The notes: generated by a model not told the origin, from the sequence alone. A stretch of 64,000 nucleotides of DNA from Massilia sp. Mn16-1_5 (GCF_004798585.1 NZ_PPXQ01000012.1:1-64000), one strand, 5' to 3'. Counted from the first letter of the stretch, positions 49,460 through 57,635 are shown. Numbers and translations are program-made.

Positions 49460-52400
49460 TTACTTGCCCTTCTGTTCAGGCTTTTGCGCCATGCTGCGCA
49501 GCAGGGCGGCGACGATCGGCGCCGCGTGTTCGCCGCCGGTGGCCTCGGAGCGGCTCACGAACGCGGCAAAGGCCAGGCGCCGGTTCTGGCCCGGCAGGCT
49601 GCCCGGCTCGAGCCAGCCGGTGAACCAGACCGTGGCCTGGCCTGCGTCGCCGACCGGGGCGGTGCCGGTCTTGCCGAACAGGCCGGGACGCAGGCGCTCG
49701 AACTCGGGTGCGCGGAAGGCGCCGGCCGCGGTGCCATGGGTGACGACGCCGTGAAGGCCGGCGCGGATGCGATCAAGGCGCACATCCAGCCAGGCGCCTG
49801 GCTGGATCTGCGCCTCCCTTCCATCCAATGCGAGCAGCAGGCGCGGGTTGATCGCCCTGCCCTCGCCCACGGCGCCGGCGGCCAGGGCCATGTGCAGCGG
49901 CGTGGCCTGCATGCGCAGGCCGATCGCCATCTGGCGCAGCTCGTGGCGCGAACCGATCGGATCGAAGCCGGCGACGCCGGCCTGCAGCGCATCCCAGCTG
50001 CGCCAGTCGTATTCAAGAGGCAGCAGGCCGCCGTCGAGCCGCAAGGACCGTTCGAAGCCGAGCCGCTGGGCCATGGCGAGGATCGGCCGCACCCCGCTGA
50101 GCGCCTGCGTGTCGAGCGCGCGCAGGCTGGGCACGCCGCCCTGGGGCTTGCCGAGCAGGCTGGCATCGCTCAGCTCCGCACCCCAGGCGAACCAGGTGTT
50201 CAGGCTGTAGGTGAGCGCCTGGGACAGGCCCAGCTTGCCGTCCTGGGCCCGCCGGTCGAGCGTACCGTCGCGGAAGTTCGTGATGCGCGCGCCATTGCCG
50301 CCGAACGGGTAAGTGGCGCCATCGGTACGGAAGGCGTAGCCGCGCGCCGTCGCATAGGCATTGATGCCGGCCAGCGGCATGCCGCCCAGCAGCGCGTCGA
50401 GACGGGGATCGCTTTTCGCCGCCAGTTCCAGTCCGAGCGCGCTGACGATTTTAAACGTCGAGCCGGGGCTGCGCTCGGCGCCGCCGTCGTGCTGGAAGGC
50501 GGCCTGGCGCAGCGGGCTGCGCGCCGGATCGACGCGATCGAAGTCGCGCAGCTCCGGCCAGGGCGCATTCGACTGCAAGCCGCTGCCGGCGGCCGCCAGG
50601 ATGTCGCCGCTGCCGGTGTCGAGCAGCACCAGGCCGGCCTGGCGCTTCGCCGGCGGCGTGACGCCGCCGCTGCAGCGCGCACCGTCCCACTGGCCACGGC
50701 GCAAGCCGACGCAGTCGAGCACCGCCTGGCTGGTGCGCTGCAGGTCCAGGTCGAGCGTCAGCGTGGCCGCGTGTGGACGCCCGCTCGGTGCGGGCAGGCG
50801 CGCCAGCATGCCGGCGATGCTGCTGCCGTGGCGCGCGTCCAGTCCCAGCAGGGTCGCCAGGCCTGCAGTGCGCGCGTCGCGCGTCGCACTGCCCGCTTCC
50901 CACAGCGGCGCACCGCTGCGGTCGGCCAGCCGCACCGGCACAGGCGCGCCCGTGGCGGCGCGCGCCGGCTGCGCGACCGCTTGCCAGGCCAGCCGGCCAT
51001 CCTTCACCTGCAGATGGCGATAGGCCGCATCGCCATTCCCGCTCATTGCCGCCAGGTCGAGCGGCGCCGCCTCGATCACGATCCGGCGCGCGCCCGGCTG
51101 TGGCGCCAGCACCAGTTCGCGCACCTCGTCGGGCGAGGTGCAGGCACGTCCGCTGCAGACGGCACGGCCGCCGGCCAGGCTTGCGCCTTCGAGCGAGCGA
51201 ACGCGGCCCGCCAGCATCAACTCGATCCGTTCGTCACCGCGCGCCGGCGCGGGAAGCAGCAGGCTCAGGCGCGCATTACCGCCATGCGCGGGCCAGTCGG
51301 CCAGCCGCCGCCAGGGCGCCCAGCCCTGCGGCAGGCTGTCGAACAGGCGCGCGGCGCCCAGCGGCATGGTCTCATTGGTGCCGGCCGCGATATTGCCCGC
51401 CTGGGCCAGCCACGCGCCGTCCTGCTGGCCTGGCCGCAGGCGCCAGGCCAGCAGGCGCCGCTCGCCGTTGAAGACGCGTATCTGCTCGCGCACATAGGCG
51501 CCATCGGCACGGGCATGCAGACGTTCGAGCAGGCGCCGGCCGTCGGCATCGAGCACCACGCCGTCCCAGGAACGCAGGTCGCCCGTACGCTGCGCCGGAT
51601 CGGCCGCGCGCCAGGCCGCCAGGTCGCGCGGGACCGTCTCGATCATGCCGTCCGCCGACAGGCGCACCAGGCCGCGCGCCAGCAGGCTGTCGAACAAGGC
51701 GCCGTCTTCCAGCGCGGCCGGGGCCTCGCCGGGAACGCGGTAGTCGCCCGGCGCCAGGCGCGCGCTGCGCACCGGACCGTGCTCGGGAAACGCGGCCACG
51801 AAGGCACCGCCGGCGCCGCCGGGAACATAGGCGCTCAGCACCAGTTCGCCGCCCTGGGCGCACGCGGCACTGGCGCGGCGCGCGATGCGCAGCGCCTTGT
51901 CCTCGCCCCAGACCAGCCAGCCCTCGCGGTCCAGCAGCGCCGTCCCCTTGCTGCCGCGCGCGATGGCGCCGGCACTGGCGTCGCCGACCCAGCGCGCCTC
52001 CCCCTGCCAGCTCAGGCGCAGGGGCGCGCCCAGCGCACCCGTGATGTCGACCCGCGGCATGCTCGCCCCCGCCAGCACGACGTTGCGCAGCGTGACCGGA
52101 TTCGCGCCGCCGGCATTGCGCCCGGCCCAGCGCGCGACCTCGGCAAACGGATAGCCGATGCGCAGCGGCGCCAGCCGTCCGCCGCTGCCCGCCAGCGCCT
52201 GGCTGCACAGGTCGATCACGAGCGGCCGTTCGGCGCGCATGTTCGAGAGCACCAGCAAGGCGCCGCCCGGCTGTGCGCCCAGCTTGACGCCGGAAGTGGA
52301 CGGGACGCTGAAGGCGATGCCCGGCAGCGCCGGCTGGAAGGCGCCCAGGCTGCGCACCGGCCCGCCTTGCGCGGCCGCCGGCGCGACGGCGGCGAGCGAA

Positions 52401-52597
52401 CGCGCGTGCTGCGCGATCAGGAGCGCGCCGCCGGCCACCAGGCCGAGTGCCGGCAGCGCCAGCCACAGGCGCGGCCCCGGTTGCCAGGAGACGGCCAGGG
52501 TGCGCGGCTTGCCGTGTGTGCGCCCTGCACGCAGGTTGCGCGCGCGGCGCCATGCGCGGCCGTTGGCGGCCAGTCCGGCGAATACCGTGGCGAACAT
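49460..52597 (-). CDS. Large penicillin-binding transpeptidase (class B PBP type)
   Basis: The 1045-residue protein has a cytoplasmic basic start, one membrane helix (about 46-66), about 540 residues of unrecognised periplasmic sequence, and a transpeptidase domain (about 620-1035). The penicillin-binding motifs are all present: S713xxK716 in 'RSPGSTFKIVSALG', S798-L-N800 in 'YSLNTWFAWG' and K976-T-G in 'GLFGKTGTAPVG'. It should cross-link peptidoglycan. Ordinary class B PBPs are about 600 residues, so the N-terminal part is an unusual addition. GGGGAGGAG precedes ATG 52597. It begins the minus-strand set and is the natural partner of the SEDS protein at 33485-35818. Confidence 0.88.
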   Translation of the reverse strand: MFATVFAGLAANGRAWRRARNLRAGRTHGKPRTLAVSWQPGPRLWLALPALGLVAGGALLIAQHARSLAAVAPAAAQGGPVRSLGAFQPALPGIAFSVPSTSGVKLGAQPGGALLVLSNMRAERPLVIDLCSQALAGSGGRLAPLRIGYPFAEVARWAGRNAGGANPVTLRNVVLAGASMPRVDITGALGAPLRLSWQGEARWVGDASAGAIARGSKGTALLDREGWLVWGEDKALRIARRASAACAQGGELVLSAYVPGGAGGAFVAAFPEHGPVRSARLAPGDYRVPGEAPAALEDGALFDSLLARGLVRLSADGMIETVPRDLAAWRAADPAQRTGDLRSWDGVVLDADGRRLLERLHARADGAYVREQIRVFNGERRLLAWRLRPGQQDGAWLAQAGNIAAGTNETMPLGAARLFDSLPQGWAPWRRLADWPAHGGNARLSLLLPAPARGDERIELMLAGRVRSLEGASLAGGRAVCSGRACTSPDEVRELVLAPQPGARRIVIEAAPLDLAAMSGNGDAAYRHLQVKDGRLAWQAVAQPARAATGAPVPVRLADRSGAPLWEAGSATRDARTAGLATLLGLDARHGSSIAGMLARLPAPSGRPHAATLTLDLDLQRTSQAVLDCVGLRRGQWDGARCSGGVTPPAKRQAGLVLLDTGSGDILAAAGSGLQSNAPWPELRDFDRVDPARSPLRQAAFQHDGGAERSPGSTFKIVSALGLELAAKSDPRLDALLGGMPLAGINAYATARGYAFRTDGATYPFGGNGARITNFRDGTLDRRAQDGKLGLSQALTYSLNTWFAWGAELSDASLLGKPQGGVPSLRALDTQALSGVRPILAMAQRLGFERSLRLDGGLLPLEYDWRSWDALQAGVAGFDPIGSRHELRQMAIGLRMQATPLHMALAAGAVGEGRAINPRLLLALDGREAQIQPGAWLDVRLDRIRAGLHGVVTHGTAAGAFRAPEFERLRPGLFGKTGTAPVGDAGQATVWFTGWLEPGSLPGQNRRLAFAAFVSRSEATGGEHAAPIVAALLRSMAQKPEQKGK

Positions 52598-52830
52598 CGA
52601 CTCCTCCCCTGTCGCGCGACCGGAATCGGCCGCATCCGCCCACGCCTAGCGGAGGGGAACGGAAAAGCCCGCTCTTAACGCCGAGTTGAGCGACGTTGGC
52701 AGCAGCGCGTCGGCCCTCCTTTTGTGCAGGCCATCCCGCTTTTCATGCACCTCGTCGCAATCCGATGGAGGTCACGAAGGGCTTTGACTACAGTGCACAC
52801 ATCGCAAACCCACCCGCAAGGAGACACACC

Positions 52831-53073
52831 GTGAACATCGCCAAGCACATGGAAGCCGTTTTCGTCGTTGCCCTCGCCGCCGTGAGCTGCGCCAGCTTCG
52901 TGGGCAGCCCGCTGGAGCAAGCCCAGGCCCGCCCGGCCGCCATCCAGGATTCGAGCATCGCCACCGAAACCAAGATGGCCGTGGTCGTCGTGAAGGGCAA
53001 GCGTCCGGGCGCAGGACAGGCACAACAGCCGACCGTGCTGGCCGATCGCAGCAAAGCCGGGAGCCGCATTTGA
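52831..53073 (+). CDS. Small exported protein, 80 aa
   Basis: GTG 52831 has AAGGAG eight bases before it. The N-terminus is a signal-like helix ('MEAVFVVALAAVSCASFVGS'), and the rest is short, polar and Gly/Gln-rich (KGKRPGAGQAQQP). Function not recognised. It is divergent from the transpeptidase gene, so the 233-base gap must hold promoters for both. Confidence 0.65.
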   Translation: MNIAKHMEAVFVVALAAVSCASFVGSPLEQAQARPAAIQDSSIATETKMAVVVVKGKRPGAGQAQQPTVLADRSKAGSRI

Positions 53074-53092
53074 TTGCCCGCGTGCGCCGGGG

Positions 53093-53106
53093 CGCCTGAT
53101 CAGGCG
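53093..53106 (+). terminator. Palindromic hairpin after the 80-aa gene
   Basis: CGCCTGATCAGGCG is a perfect palindrome, with outer GC-rich pairs; CTTTTCC follows about 15 bases later. A weak terminator. Confidence 0.45.
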
Positions 53107-53270
53107 TACCCGGGCCCCCGCTTTTCCTCGCTTCACTCCCCCGCTTTTTCTCCCCTGTTGCTGTCGCGCTGCTGCAATCTGTTTCAGTTGTAAGCACATG
53201 CGTCAAACGCACCATTTCGCTCAAGCGATTGATATATTGAATCATCCGCTTTTGGAGATGGAGAACGAAC

Positions 53271-53885
53271 ATGAAATCCCGCCTCGCCGCTTTTCCCCTG
53301 AAGTTTGCTGCCTTGATCGCCCTCGGTGCCGGCGCCTACGCGCCCCTGCCGTCGATGGCACAAAACGTCGAACTGTACATCGGCTCGGCCCCGCCGGCGC
53401 CGCTGTACGAACGCGCGCCCGCCGTGCGCCGCGGCTACATCTGGTCGCCGGGCTACTGGGAGTGGCGCGGCCACCGCCACTTCTGGGTCCCGGGCAGCTA
53501 CATCGTCGAGCGCCCCGGCTACGTGTATGCGCCACCCGCGTGGCAACAGCGCGGCGGCCGCTGGTACATGCAGCAGGGTTACTGGAGCCCGCGCGGCGAC
53601 GGCTACCGCGGCCAGGGCTTTTATGACAACCGCGGCTACCGAGACGGCTACCGCGGCGACGGCTACCGCGACGGCTATGCCTACCGCGACCGCGACCGCG
53701 ACGGCGTGCCCGACCGCTACGAGCGCCACGGGCGCATGCGCGACACCGACCGCGACGGCATCCCGAACCGCTACGACCGCGACCTCGACAACGACGGCGT
53801 GCCGAACCGCCGCGACCGCGACATCGATGGCGACGGCGTCCGCAACGAGCGCGATTACCGTCCGGAAAACCCGTATCGCCGGTAA
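53271..53885 (+). CDS. Exported WXXGXW-repeat protein with acidic DxDxDG-type repeats
   Basis: The 204-residue protein has a signal peptide (about 1-30, SMA-QNVE). Residues 50-105 carry WXXGXW-type repeats ('YIWSPGYWEWRGHRHFWVPG', 'WYMQQGYW'). The last 75 residues have GYRDGYRG units and then thrombospondin type-3-like repeats ('DRDRDGVPDRY', 'DTDRDGIPNRY', 'DLDNDGVPNRRDRDIDGDGV'), which in other proteins bind calcium. It is likely periplasmic or on the outer membrane. A terminator follows. Function unknown. Confidence 0.8.
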   Translation: MKSRLAAFPLKFAALIALGAGAYAPLPSMAQNVELYIGSAPPAPLYERAPAVRRGYIWSPGYWEWRGHRHFWVPGSYIVERPGYVYAPPAWQQRGGRWYMQQGYWSPRGDGYRGQGFYDNRGYRDGYRGDGYRDGYAYRDRDRDGVPDRYERHGRMRDTDRDGIPNRYDRDLDNDGVPNRRDRDIDGDGVRNERDYRPENPYRR

Positions 53886-53904
53886 GCGCCAAGCACTCTC
53901 CCGG

Positions 53905-53928
53905 AAGCGCCCTGCGGGGCGCTTTTTT
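53905..53928 (+). terminator. Rho-independent terminator
   Basis: AGCGCCC (53906-53912) pairs with GGGCGCT (53917-53923) across TGCG, with six Ts at 53923-53928. Confidence 0.85.
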
Positions 53929-53960
53929 GTGTCCGGATCAAAAGCGGTTATCCTGTCGCG

Positions 53961-54644
53961 ATGACCGACCTCGACCGCCTGCAGGGCGCCGCCAACCGTA
54001 CCGAACTTGCCGCCAGCCGCAAGCTGGCCCTGCAACAGCAGCTGCCGCTCGCTGAAGCGCTGCGCATCACCCTCGCCGCCAGCGCCGGCGCAGCCGGGCT
54101 GCCCGCCCTGCTGGCCGAGCGCGCCGCCCTGCGCGAATCCGAACGCGCCCGTGCGCTGGCGCGGCGATCCGCACGCGCTGCAAGCCTGGCCCTGCGCCAG
54201 GCCCGCCACGCCGGCACCCCGACCGCCTGGCGCGCCTGGTTCGACGGTTCGGCGCGGCCCAATCCCGGCCGCTGCGGCATCGGTGCGCGCCTGCTCGGAC
54301 CAGACGGCCAGCTAATCGAGCTGTCGCAGTCGGCCGGCTACGGCAACAGCAGCGAAGCCGAGTACCTGGCCCTGATCGCCGTGCTGGAGGCGGCCCTCGC
54401 CAACGGTGCGCGCGAACTCACCGTCTACGGCGACAGCCGGGTCGTGCTCGACGACGTCGCCGCGCCCGAGCGCAAATGCGCCGCCGCGCTGCAACACTAC
54501 CGCGCACGCGCGCTGGCCCTGCTGGCGCGCCTGCCCGGCACCACGCTGCGCTGGGTGCCGCGCCACAAGAACCTGGACGCCGACGCGCTCTCCCAGCGCG
54601 CCAGCAGCCCACCTCTACTAGCATCCGATGCAATCAGCACCTGA
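53961..54644 (+). CDS. RNase H-fold protein with N-terminal helical extension
   Basis: Residues about 88-215 form an RNase HI-type domain with all four acidic residues: D95 (WFDGSARPNPG), E132 (NSSEAEYLAL), D158 (VYGDSRVV) and D206 (KNLDADALS). It would cut RNA in RNA-DNA hybrids. The first 85 residues are a helical, Ala/Arg-rich extension with no known match to me. Its 3' end overlaps the HD gene by 17 bases. A separate housekeeping rnhA is expected elsewhere in the genome, so this is likely a second, accessory enzyme. Confidence 0.83.
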   Translation: MTDLDRLQGAANRTELAASRKLALQQQLPLAEALRITLAASAGAAGLPALLAERAALRESERARALARRSARAASLALRQARHAGTPTAWRAWFDGSARPNPGRCGIGARLLGPDGQLIELSQSAGYGNSSEAEYLALIAVLEAALANGARELTVYGDSRVVLDDVAAPERKCAAALQHYRARALALLARLPGTTLRWVPRHKNLDADALSQRASSPPLLASDAIST

Positions 54645-55287
54645 ACTGGCCGCCTGGCGCCCGCGCCTGGCCGCCCTCGCCGCGTCCAGCGGCGACGACG
54701 ACGGCGCCCACGACGCCAGCCACCTGGAACGCGTCTGGCGCAGCGCCCAGGCCCTGCTCGAACACCATCCCGAAGCCGACGCGCTGGTCGTACTGGCCGC
54801 CTGCTACCTGCACGACCTGGTCAACCTGCCGAAGGACCATCCCGAGCGCGCCCGGGCTTCCATCATGGCGGCGCGCCTGGCGCGCAGCGAACTGGCGCGG
54901 CTGGGCTTTCCCGCCGACCGGCTGGACGACGTCGCGCACGCGATCGAGGCGCACAGCTTCTCGGCCGCTGTTCTTCCGCGCACGGTCGAGGCGAAGATCG
55001 TGCAGGACGCCGACCGGCTCGACGCGCTCGGCGCCGTCGGGTTGGCGCGCATGTTTTATATCTCGGGACGCCTGGGCCGCGCGCTGGCGCATCCGACCGA
55101 TCCGCTGGCACTCGGCCGTGAGAACGACGACGGCGCCTGGACGCTCGACCACATCATGGTCAAGCTGGCGCGCCTGCCCGGCATGATGCAGCTGGAGGCC
55201 GGCCGTGCGCTCGCCGAGGCCCGCCTGGCGCGCCTCCTGGCCTTCCGCGAGGAATTCGCGGCCGAGTGGCTGGGACAGGCCGCATGA
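54628..55287 (+). CDS. HD-domain phosphohydrolase (YedJ-like)
   Basis: The 219-residue protein has the HD metal-binding pattern: 'GAHDASHLERVW' (His), 'ACYLHDLVNLPKDHP' (His-Asp) and 'VQDADRLDALGA' (Asp). YedJ-type proteins are metal-dependent phosphohydrolases, probably acting on nucleotides; the exact substrate is not known to me. It overlaps the RNase H gene by 17 bases upstream and the Tet-type MFS gene by four bases downstream, so the three are translationally coupled. Confidence 0.85.
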   Translation: MQSAPELAAWRPRLAALAASSGDDDGAHDASHLERVWRSAQALLEHHPEADALVVLAACYLHDLVNLPKDHPERARASIMAARLARSELARLGFPADRLDDVAHAIEAHSFSAAVLPRTVEAKIVQDADRLDALGAVGLARMFYISGRLGRALAHPTDPLALGRENDDGAWTLDHIMVKLARLPGMMQLEAGRALAEARLARLLAFREEFAAEWLGQAA

Positions 55288-56555
55288 ACGCCCCGCTGCC
55301 CGCCAACACCCAAGCCGCCGGCGGCAAGCTCGCCGGGGGTAAGCTTGCTGGGGGTAAGCTCGGTTTCGTGCTGGTCAGCGTCTTCATCGACGTGCTCGGC
55401 ATCGGGCTGATCATCCCGGTCATGCCGCTGCTGGTCGGCCAGTTCGTGCCGGGACGCGACGAGCAGGCGCTGTGGTTCGGCATCCTGGCGGCCGTGTTCG
55501 GCCTGCTGCAGTTCCTGTTCATGCCGATGCTGGGCGCAATCAGCGACCGCGTCGGGCGCCGTCCGGTGCTGCTGTATTCGATGGCCGGCATGTGCCTGAA
55601 CTTCCTCGTCACGGCCTGGGCGCCGAGCCTGGCCTGGCTTTTCGTCGGGCGCGCCATCGGCGGCGTGTCGGCGGCCAGCATGTCGGTCGCCTCGGCCTAC
55701 GCCTCCGACGTCTCGACGCCCGAGAACCGTGCCAAGAGCTTTGGCAAGATCGGCGCCGCCTTCGGCATCGGTTTCATTTGCGGTCCGGTACTGGGCGGCC
55801 TGCTGGGCGAGATGTCGCTGACGCTGCCCTTCTGGGTGGCCGCCGCCCTCGCCGGACTCAACCTGCTCTACGGCTGGCGCTTCGTTCCCGAATCCCTCCC
55901 TGAACGGGTGCACGGCCCCTTCGACTGGCAGCGCGTGAATCCCCTGCGCGCCTTGCAACGCCTGTTCGGACGCAAGGACATCCGCGGCCTGGTGATCGTG
56001 TTCACGCTGAGCATCTTCGCCCAGATGATGACGCAAGGCACCTGGGTGCTGTACACCACCTTCCGCTTCGGCTGGACCCCGCGCGACAACGGCATCGCCC
56101 TGTTCTGCGTGGGCCTGGCCACGGTCCTGGTCCAGGCCTGGCTGCTGGCAATCCTGCTGCGGCGCCTAGGCGAGGCGCGCCTGGCAGTGCTCGGACTGGC
56201 CTCCGGTGCGATCACCTATGTGCTGTACGGCCTGGCAAGCCAGGGCTGGATGATGTACCTCTTCATCTGCTGCAATCTGCTGGCCTTTGCGGCCGGCCCG
56301 GCCCTGCAAGCGATCGTCTCGCGCGCCACCGATGCCGGCGAACAGGGAGAGCTGATGGGTTCGCTTCAGTCGATCAACAGCATCGGCGTGATCGTGATGC
56401 CGCTGATCGGCTCGGCCATCTTGGGCACTGTCAGCCACTTGCCGCCGAGCGACCCGCGCATCGGCAGCACCTTCTTCGTGTCGGCTGCGATGCAGGCACT
56501 GGCCGTGGTGGCGGCGCTACGCTATTTCCGCCAGCGCCGCGGCACGAACGCATGA
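55284..56555 (+). CDS. MFS transporter, TCR/Tet (DHA1) type
   Basis: The 423-residue, 12-helix exporter shows the TetA-like 'DVLGIGLIIPVMPLLVGQFV' first helix, motif A as 'GAISDRVGRRPVLL', and the central 'VPESLPERVHGPFDWQRVNP' loop of TCR/Tet transporters. ATG 55284 overlaps the HD stop. Residues 12-25 contain GKLAG units from three near-identical 15-bp DNA repeats. Close chromosomal relatives are not necessarily tetracycline exporters, so the substrate is open. Confidence 0.87.
   Translation: MNAPLPANTQAAGGKLAGGKLAGGKLGFVLVSVFIDVLGIGLIIPVMPLLVGQFVPGRDEQALWFGILAAVFGLLQFLFMPMLGAISDRVGRRPVLLYSMAGMCLNFLVTAWAPSLAWLFVGRAIGGVSAASMSVASAYASDVSTPENRAKSFGKIGAAFGIGFICGPVLGGLLGEMSLTLPFWVAAALAGLNLLYGWRFVPESLPERVHGPFDWQRVNPLRALQRLFGRKDIRGLVIVFTLSIFAQMMTQGTWVLYTTFRFGWTPRDNGIALFCVGLATVLVQAWLLAILLRRLGEARLAVLGLASGAITYVLYGLASQGWMMYLFICCNLLAFAAGPALQAIVSRATDAGEQGELMGSLQSINSIGVIVMPLIGSAILGTVSHLPPSDPRIGSTFFVSAAMQALAVVAALRYFRQRRGTNA
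55323..55363 (+). repeat. Three 15-bp tandem repeats in the MFS gene start
   Basis: GGCAAGCTCGCCGGG, GGTAAGCTTGCTGGG and GGTAAGCTCGG follow one another, encoding GKLAG, GKLAG and GKLG. Since the unit is a multiple of three, copy changes keep the frame. Confidence 0.7.
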
Positions 56556-56662
56556 AGATTCCACCAGAAAACCCGTTTTTCCTGTCGAAAATCTTTACAG
56601 TGGTCAAACGGCAACGAATGTGCCGGACCGCAACTAATTGATTTTTAACAAATCTTTCCAGT

Positions 56663-56677
56663 TGGCACAGTTGTTGC
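56663..56677 (+). promoter_or_regulatory. Sigma-54 (-24/-12) promoter of PEP-CTERM gene B
   Basis: TGGCAC-AGTTG-TTGC matches the sigma-54 consensus TGGCAC-N5-TTGC at every defined position, with a preceding T and following T as well. It lies about 40 bases before ATG 56718, giving a leader of about 30 bases. Confidence 0.88.
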
Positions 56678-56717
56678 TAAAGAGGAAGCAGTTTCAACCA
56701 CTACTGAGAAAAGAAAA

Positions 56718-57566
56718 ATGACCTTCCTGAAAAAACTTGGCTGCGCCGCAGCTATCGCTCTGGCAGCAGGTACCGCGCAAGCTGACGTCGTCATGAACGA
56801 CTGGACCTTCAACCCGGCCGGCACCGGCAAGGCCAGCGGTCAGGTAATCAACGAATACCTGGATGTGAACGGTAACGCCTTCATCCAGATCAGCCCGACC
56901 GGCGGCACCAGCTTCAAGTTCACCGAGCACGCAGTTTTCAATATTTCGCAGGCTGACAGCAACGGTAAGCTGTTCCCGATCACCTATCCGACCGGCACCA
57001 TCACCGCGACCTTCGAAGCGACCGGCACCGGCAACTTCAGCGGCGCCTTCACCTTCACCGGCGGCACCATCCGCATGTACCAGAACCCGACACCGGGTCA
57101 GTACGGCACCACCGCAGACATCTACGGCGCCAACCTGGGCAACCAGATCGCCCAGTTCACGGTCCTGGCTGGCGGCGGCGGCGTCGTCGATGCGACGGGC
57201 AACCCGATCAAGAACGGCAACGTCAGCATCAATGCGATGGCCAAGGCGGGCGACCTGGCTCCAAATTACTTCTTCGCCGAAAACGGCGTCGACATGTCGA
57301 CCATCATGACCACCGCGTTCGCCTTCACGAACGCCAATACCGTCGGCAAGCCAGAAAGCGTCCTGGTCAGCGAAGTGGCCTGCCAGTACGCAGGCTTCAC
57401 CGGCGCCGGCTGCAACGGCACCGCTTACGCCAATGCTCCAGGCAAGTACTTCTTCGTCAGCAACAACGGCCAGTTCAAGTTCAATGACGTGCCGGAGCCA
57501 GGTTCGGTCGCCCTGTTCGGCATCGCCCTGTTCGGCCTGGGCGCACTGCGTCGCCGCGTGAAGTAA
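56718..57566 (+). CDS. PEP-CTERM sorting-domain protein B (PepA-like)
   Basis: The 282-residue protein has a signal peptide (about 1-22, GTAQA-DVV), the same Gly/Asn-rich beta domain as the protein at 5711-6589 ('NEYLDVNGNAFIQISPTG', 'ADSNGKLFPITYPTG', 'GGTIRMYQNPTPGQYG'), the cysteine pair in 'ACQYAGFTGAGC', and the tail 'VPEPGSVALFGIALFGLGAL' plus RRRVK. Exosortase should cut the tail. The perfect sigma-54 promoter fits control by a PrsR/PrsK-type system, as reported for PEP-CTERM genes in floc-forming betaproteobacteria; no such regulator, or exosortase, is in the window. A strong terminator follows. Confidence 0.9.
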   Translation: MTFLKKLGCAAAIALAAGTAQADVVMNDWTFNPAGTGKASGQVINEYLDVNGNAFIQISPTGGTSFKFTEHAVFNISQADSNGKLFPITYPTGTITATFEATGTGNFSGAFTFTGGTIRMYQNPTPGQYGTTADIYGANLGNQIAQFTVLAGGGGVVDATGNPIKNGNVSINAMAKAGDLAPNYFFAENGVDMSTIMTTAFAFTNANTVGKPESVLVSEVACQYAGFTGAGCNGTAYANAPGKYFFVSNNGQFKFNDVPEPGSVALFGIALFGLGALRRRVK

Positions 57567-57595
57567 TCCGGGTTACGCACCGCTGCAATAGAATT

Positions 57596-57621
57596 GGCCC
57601 GGCTCTGCCGGGCCTTTTTTT
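57596..57621 (+). terminator. Rho-independent terminator of PEP-CTERM gene B
   Basis: GGCCCGGC (57596-57603) pairs with GCCGGGCC (57607-57614) across TCT, then seven Ts. Confidence 0.9.
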
Positions 57622-57635
57622 ATTCATCCGATCGA

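Noticed and set aside
32538..52597. The kinase/phosphatase/FHA block as part of a type VI secretion locus
   Set aside because: No Tss, Hcp, VgrG, ClpV or TssM-like sequence is present anywhere in the window; the neighbours are wall-synthesis and unknown proteins.
49484..52678. A 1064-codon open frame antisense to the transpeptidase gene
   Set aside because: Composition is rich in Arg, Gln and Gly with no domain or signal; it is a mirror of the GC-rich third-position bias of the real gene, which has all catalytic motifs.
53640..53870. Regular GAC-CGC-type repeats that could look like a CRISPR-like array
   Set aside because: They encode GYRDG and DRDGVPNR peptide repeats in a continuous reading frame with a signal peptide; there are no unique spacers of constant length.
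55284..56555. Calling the MFS gene a tetracycline-resistance determinant
   Set aside because: It has the TCR/Tet signature, but it lies in a chromosomal operon with RNase H and HD genes and no TetR-type regulator, so resistance is not supported.
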